Shown here piece after piece: positions 22,325-22,502 of a stretch of DNA of 22,502 bases; positions within the stretch are counted from its first letter, which is position 1, and each line of letters begins with the position of its first letter. The notes below the pieces were generated by a model. It was not told the DNA's origin. It did not search any database and was given only the letters and a program-made list of their open reading frames with translations. The stretch is from the NCBI GenBank assembly GCA_964587525.1, contig CAZPLZ010000028.1, forward strand, positions 1 through 22,502, written 5' to 3'. Source of the stretch: CAZPLZ01 sp964587525. Lineage in GTDB: Bacteria; Oederibacteriota; CAKKQC01. The translations under genes were made by a program, and so were the position numbers.

Positions 22325-22502
22325 GCCAAGACATCCTTGCCCGGCTGAAAGCGGGAACGGTGCTGGGCGATGGCGGATACCTGATCGAGCTGGAGCGCCG
22401 CGGATACGTGCGCAGTGGGTCGGACCAGGAGAAGGTGGGCACGGGGAAGGGAAGCGGGACATTCACTCCCGAGGTGGCGATTGAACATCCGGCCGCTCTC
22501 AG
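22321..22502 (+). CDS. Homocysteine S-methyltransferase family protein, 3' end cut by the window
   Basis: Only the first 60 residues are present. ARLKAGTVLGDGGYLIELERRGYV and, after a short gap, FTPEVAIEHPAAL match the N-terminus of cobalamin-independent homocysteine/betaine methyltransferase family barrels. A 13-residue Gly/Lys/Ser-rich stretch (GSDQEKVGTGKGSG) between the two is longer than I expect. The zinc-binding Cys residues lie beyond the window, so activity cannot be judged. ATGA overlap with the ROK kinase makes cotranscription nearly certain. A link between methyl transfer and the sugar pathway is not obvious; many such family members have unknown substrates. Confidence 0.82.
   Translation, partial: MSQDILARLKAGTVLGDGGYLIELERRGYVRSGSDQEKVGTGKGSGTFTPEVAIEHPAAL

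Noticed and set aside
1..22502. CRISPR arrays, tRNA or rRNA genes, insertion sequences
   Set aside because: No regularly spaced repeats, cloverleaf sequences, rRNA segments or transposase-like frames were seen by eye on either strand.

Overview
The window is GC-rich bacterial DNA with dense, often overlapping genes. It carries no rRNA, tRNA, phage or insertion-sequence gene that I can recognise. The repertoire (SMP-30 lactonase, phytanoyl-CoA dioxygenase-like protein, Cys-type sulfatase, YdjC deacetylase, three Gfo/Idh/MocA oxidoreductases, AP-endonuclease-like sugar isomerase, PQQ-type propeller) is the sort seen in uncultured carbohydrate-degrading soil, sediment or water bacteria of several phyla. 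The sequence alone does not let me name the phylum.

Left part (1-5850), a patchwork. The 3' end of an SMP-30/gluconolactonase gene is followed by a minus-strand block: an XRE regulator and a nucleotidyltransferase (probable toxin-antitoxin pair), then a YdjC-type deacetylase translationally coupled to an unrecognised protein with a TIM-barrel-like strand pattern. A perfect 20-bp palindrome sits in the XRE promoter. Next come an apparently orphan intrinsic terminator, a small exported Cys/His protein, an RHH/ParE-type toxin-antitoxin pair on the minus strand, a small hypothetical ORF and a stand-alone CheY-like receiver.

Middle part (5851-14879), all plus strand. A PhyH-type dioxygenase and a sulfatase are followed by a VapBC-like pair with its own good promoter. 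After that come a DegT-type PLP aminotransferase, an exported PQQ-like propeller, a zinc-less MDR dehydrogenase, a Gfo/Idh oxidoreductase, a cupin and a sugar isomerase. The last three overlap at their ends. Two consecutive genes here share a nearly identical 16-bp element just before their start codons.

Right part (15001-22502). A minus-strand secreted GH-A glycosidase (GH42/GH50-like) diverges from a compact plus-strand run: Gfo/Idh, zinc sorbitol/threonine-type dehydrogenase, aldehyde dehydrogenase, Gfo/Idh, ROK kinase and the start of a homocysteine S-methyltransferase family gene. Most junctions after 17825 overlap by 4-16 nt, so this looks like one operon. A palindromic intergenic repeat abuts the dehydrogenase start codon and contains its Shine-Dalgarno.

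Taken together, the catabolic genes suggest hydrolysis, deacetylation or desulfation of an unusual saccharide. Repeated NAD(P)-linked oxidation, isomerisation, aldehyde oxidation and phosphorylation would follow. No transporter gene is present, and the substrate cannot be read from the sequence. Three different toxin-antitoxin types lie within about 6.5 kb of the left and middle parts, which suggests an accessory, rearranged stretch.
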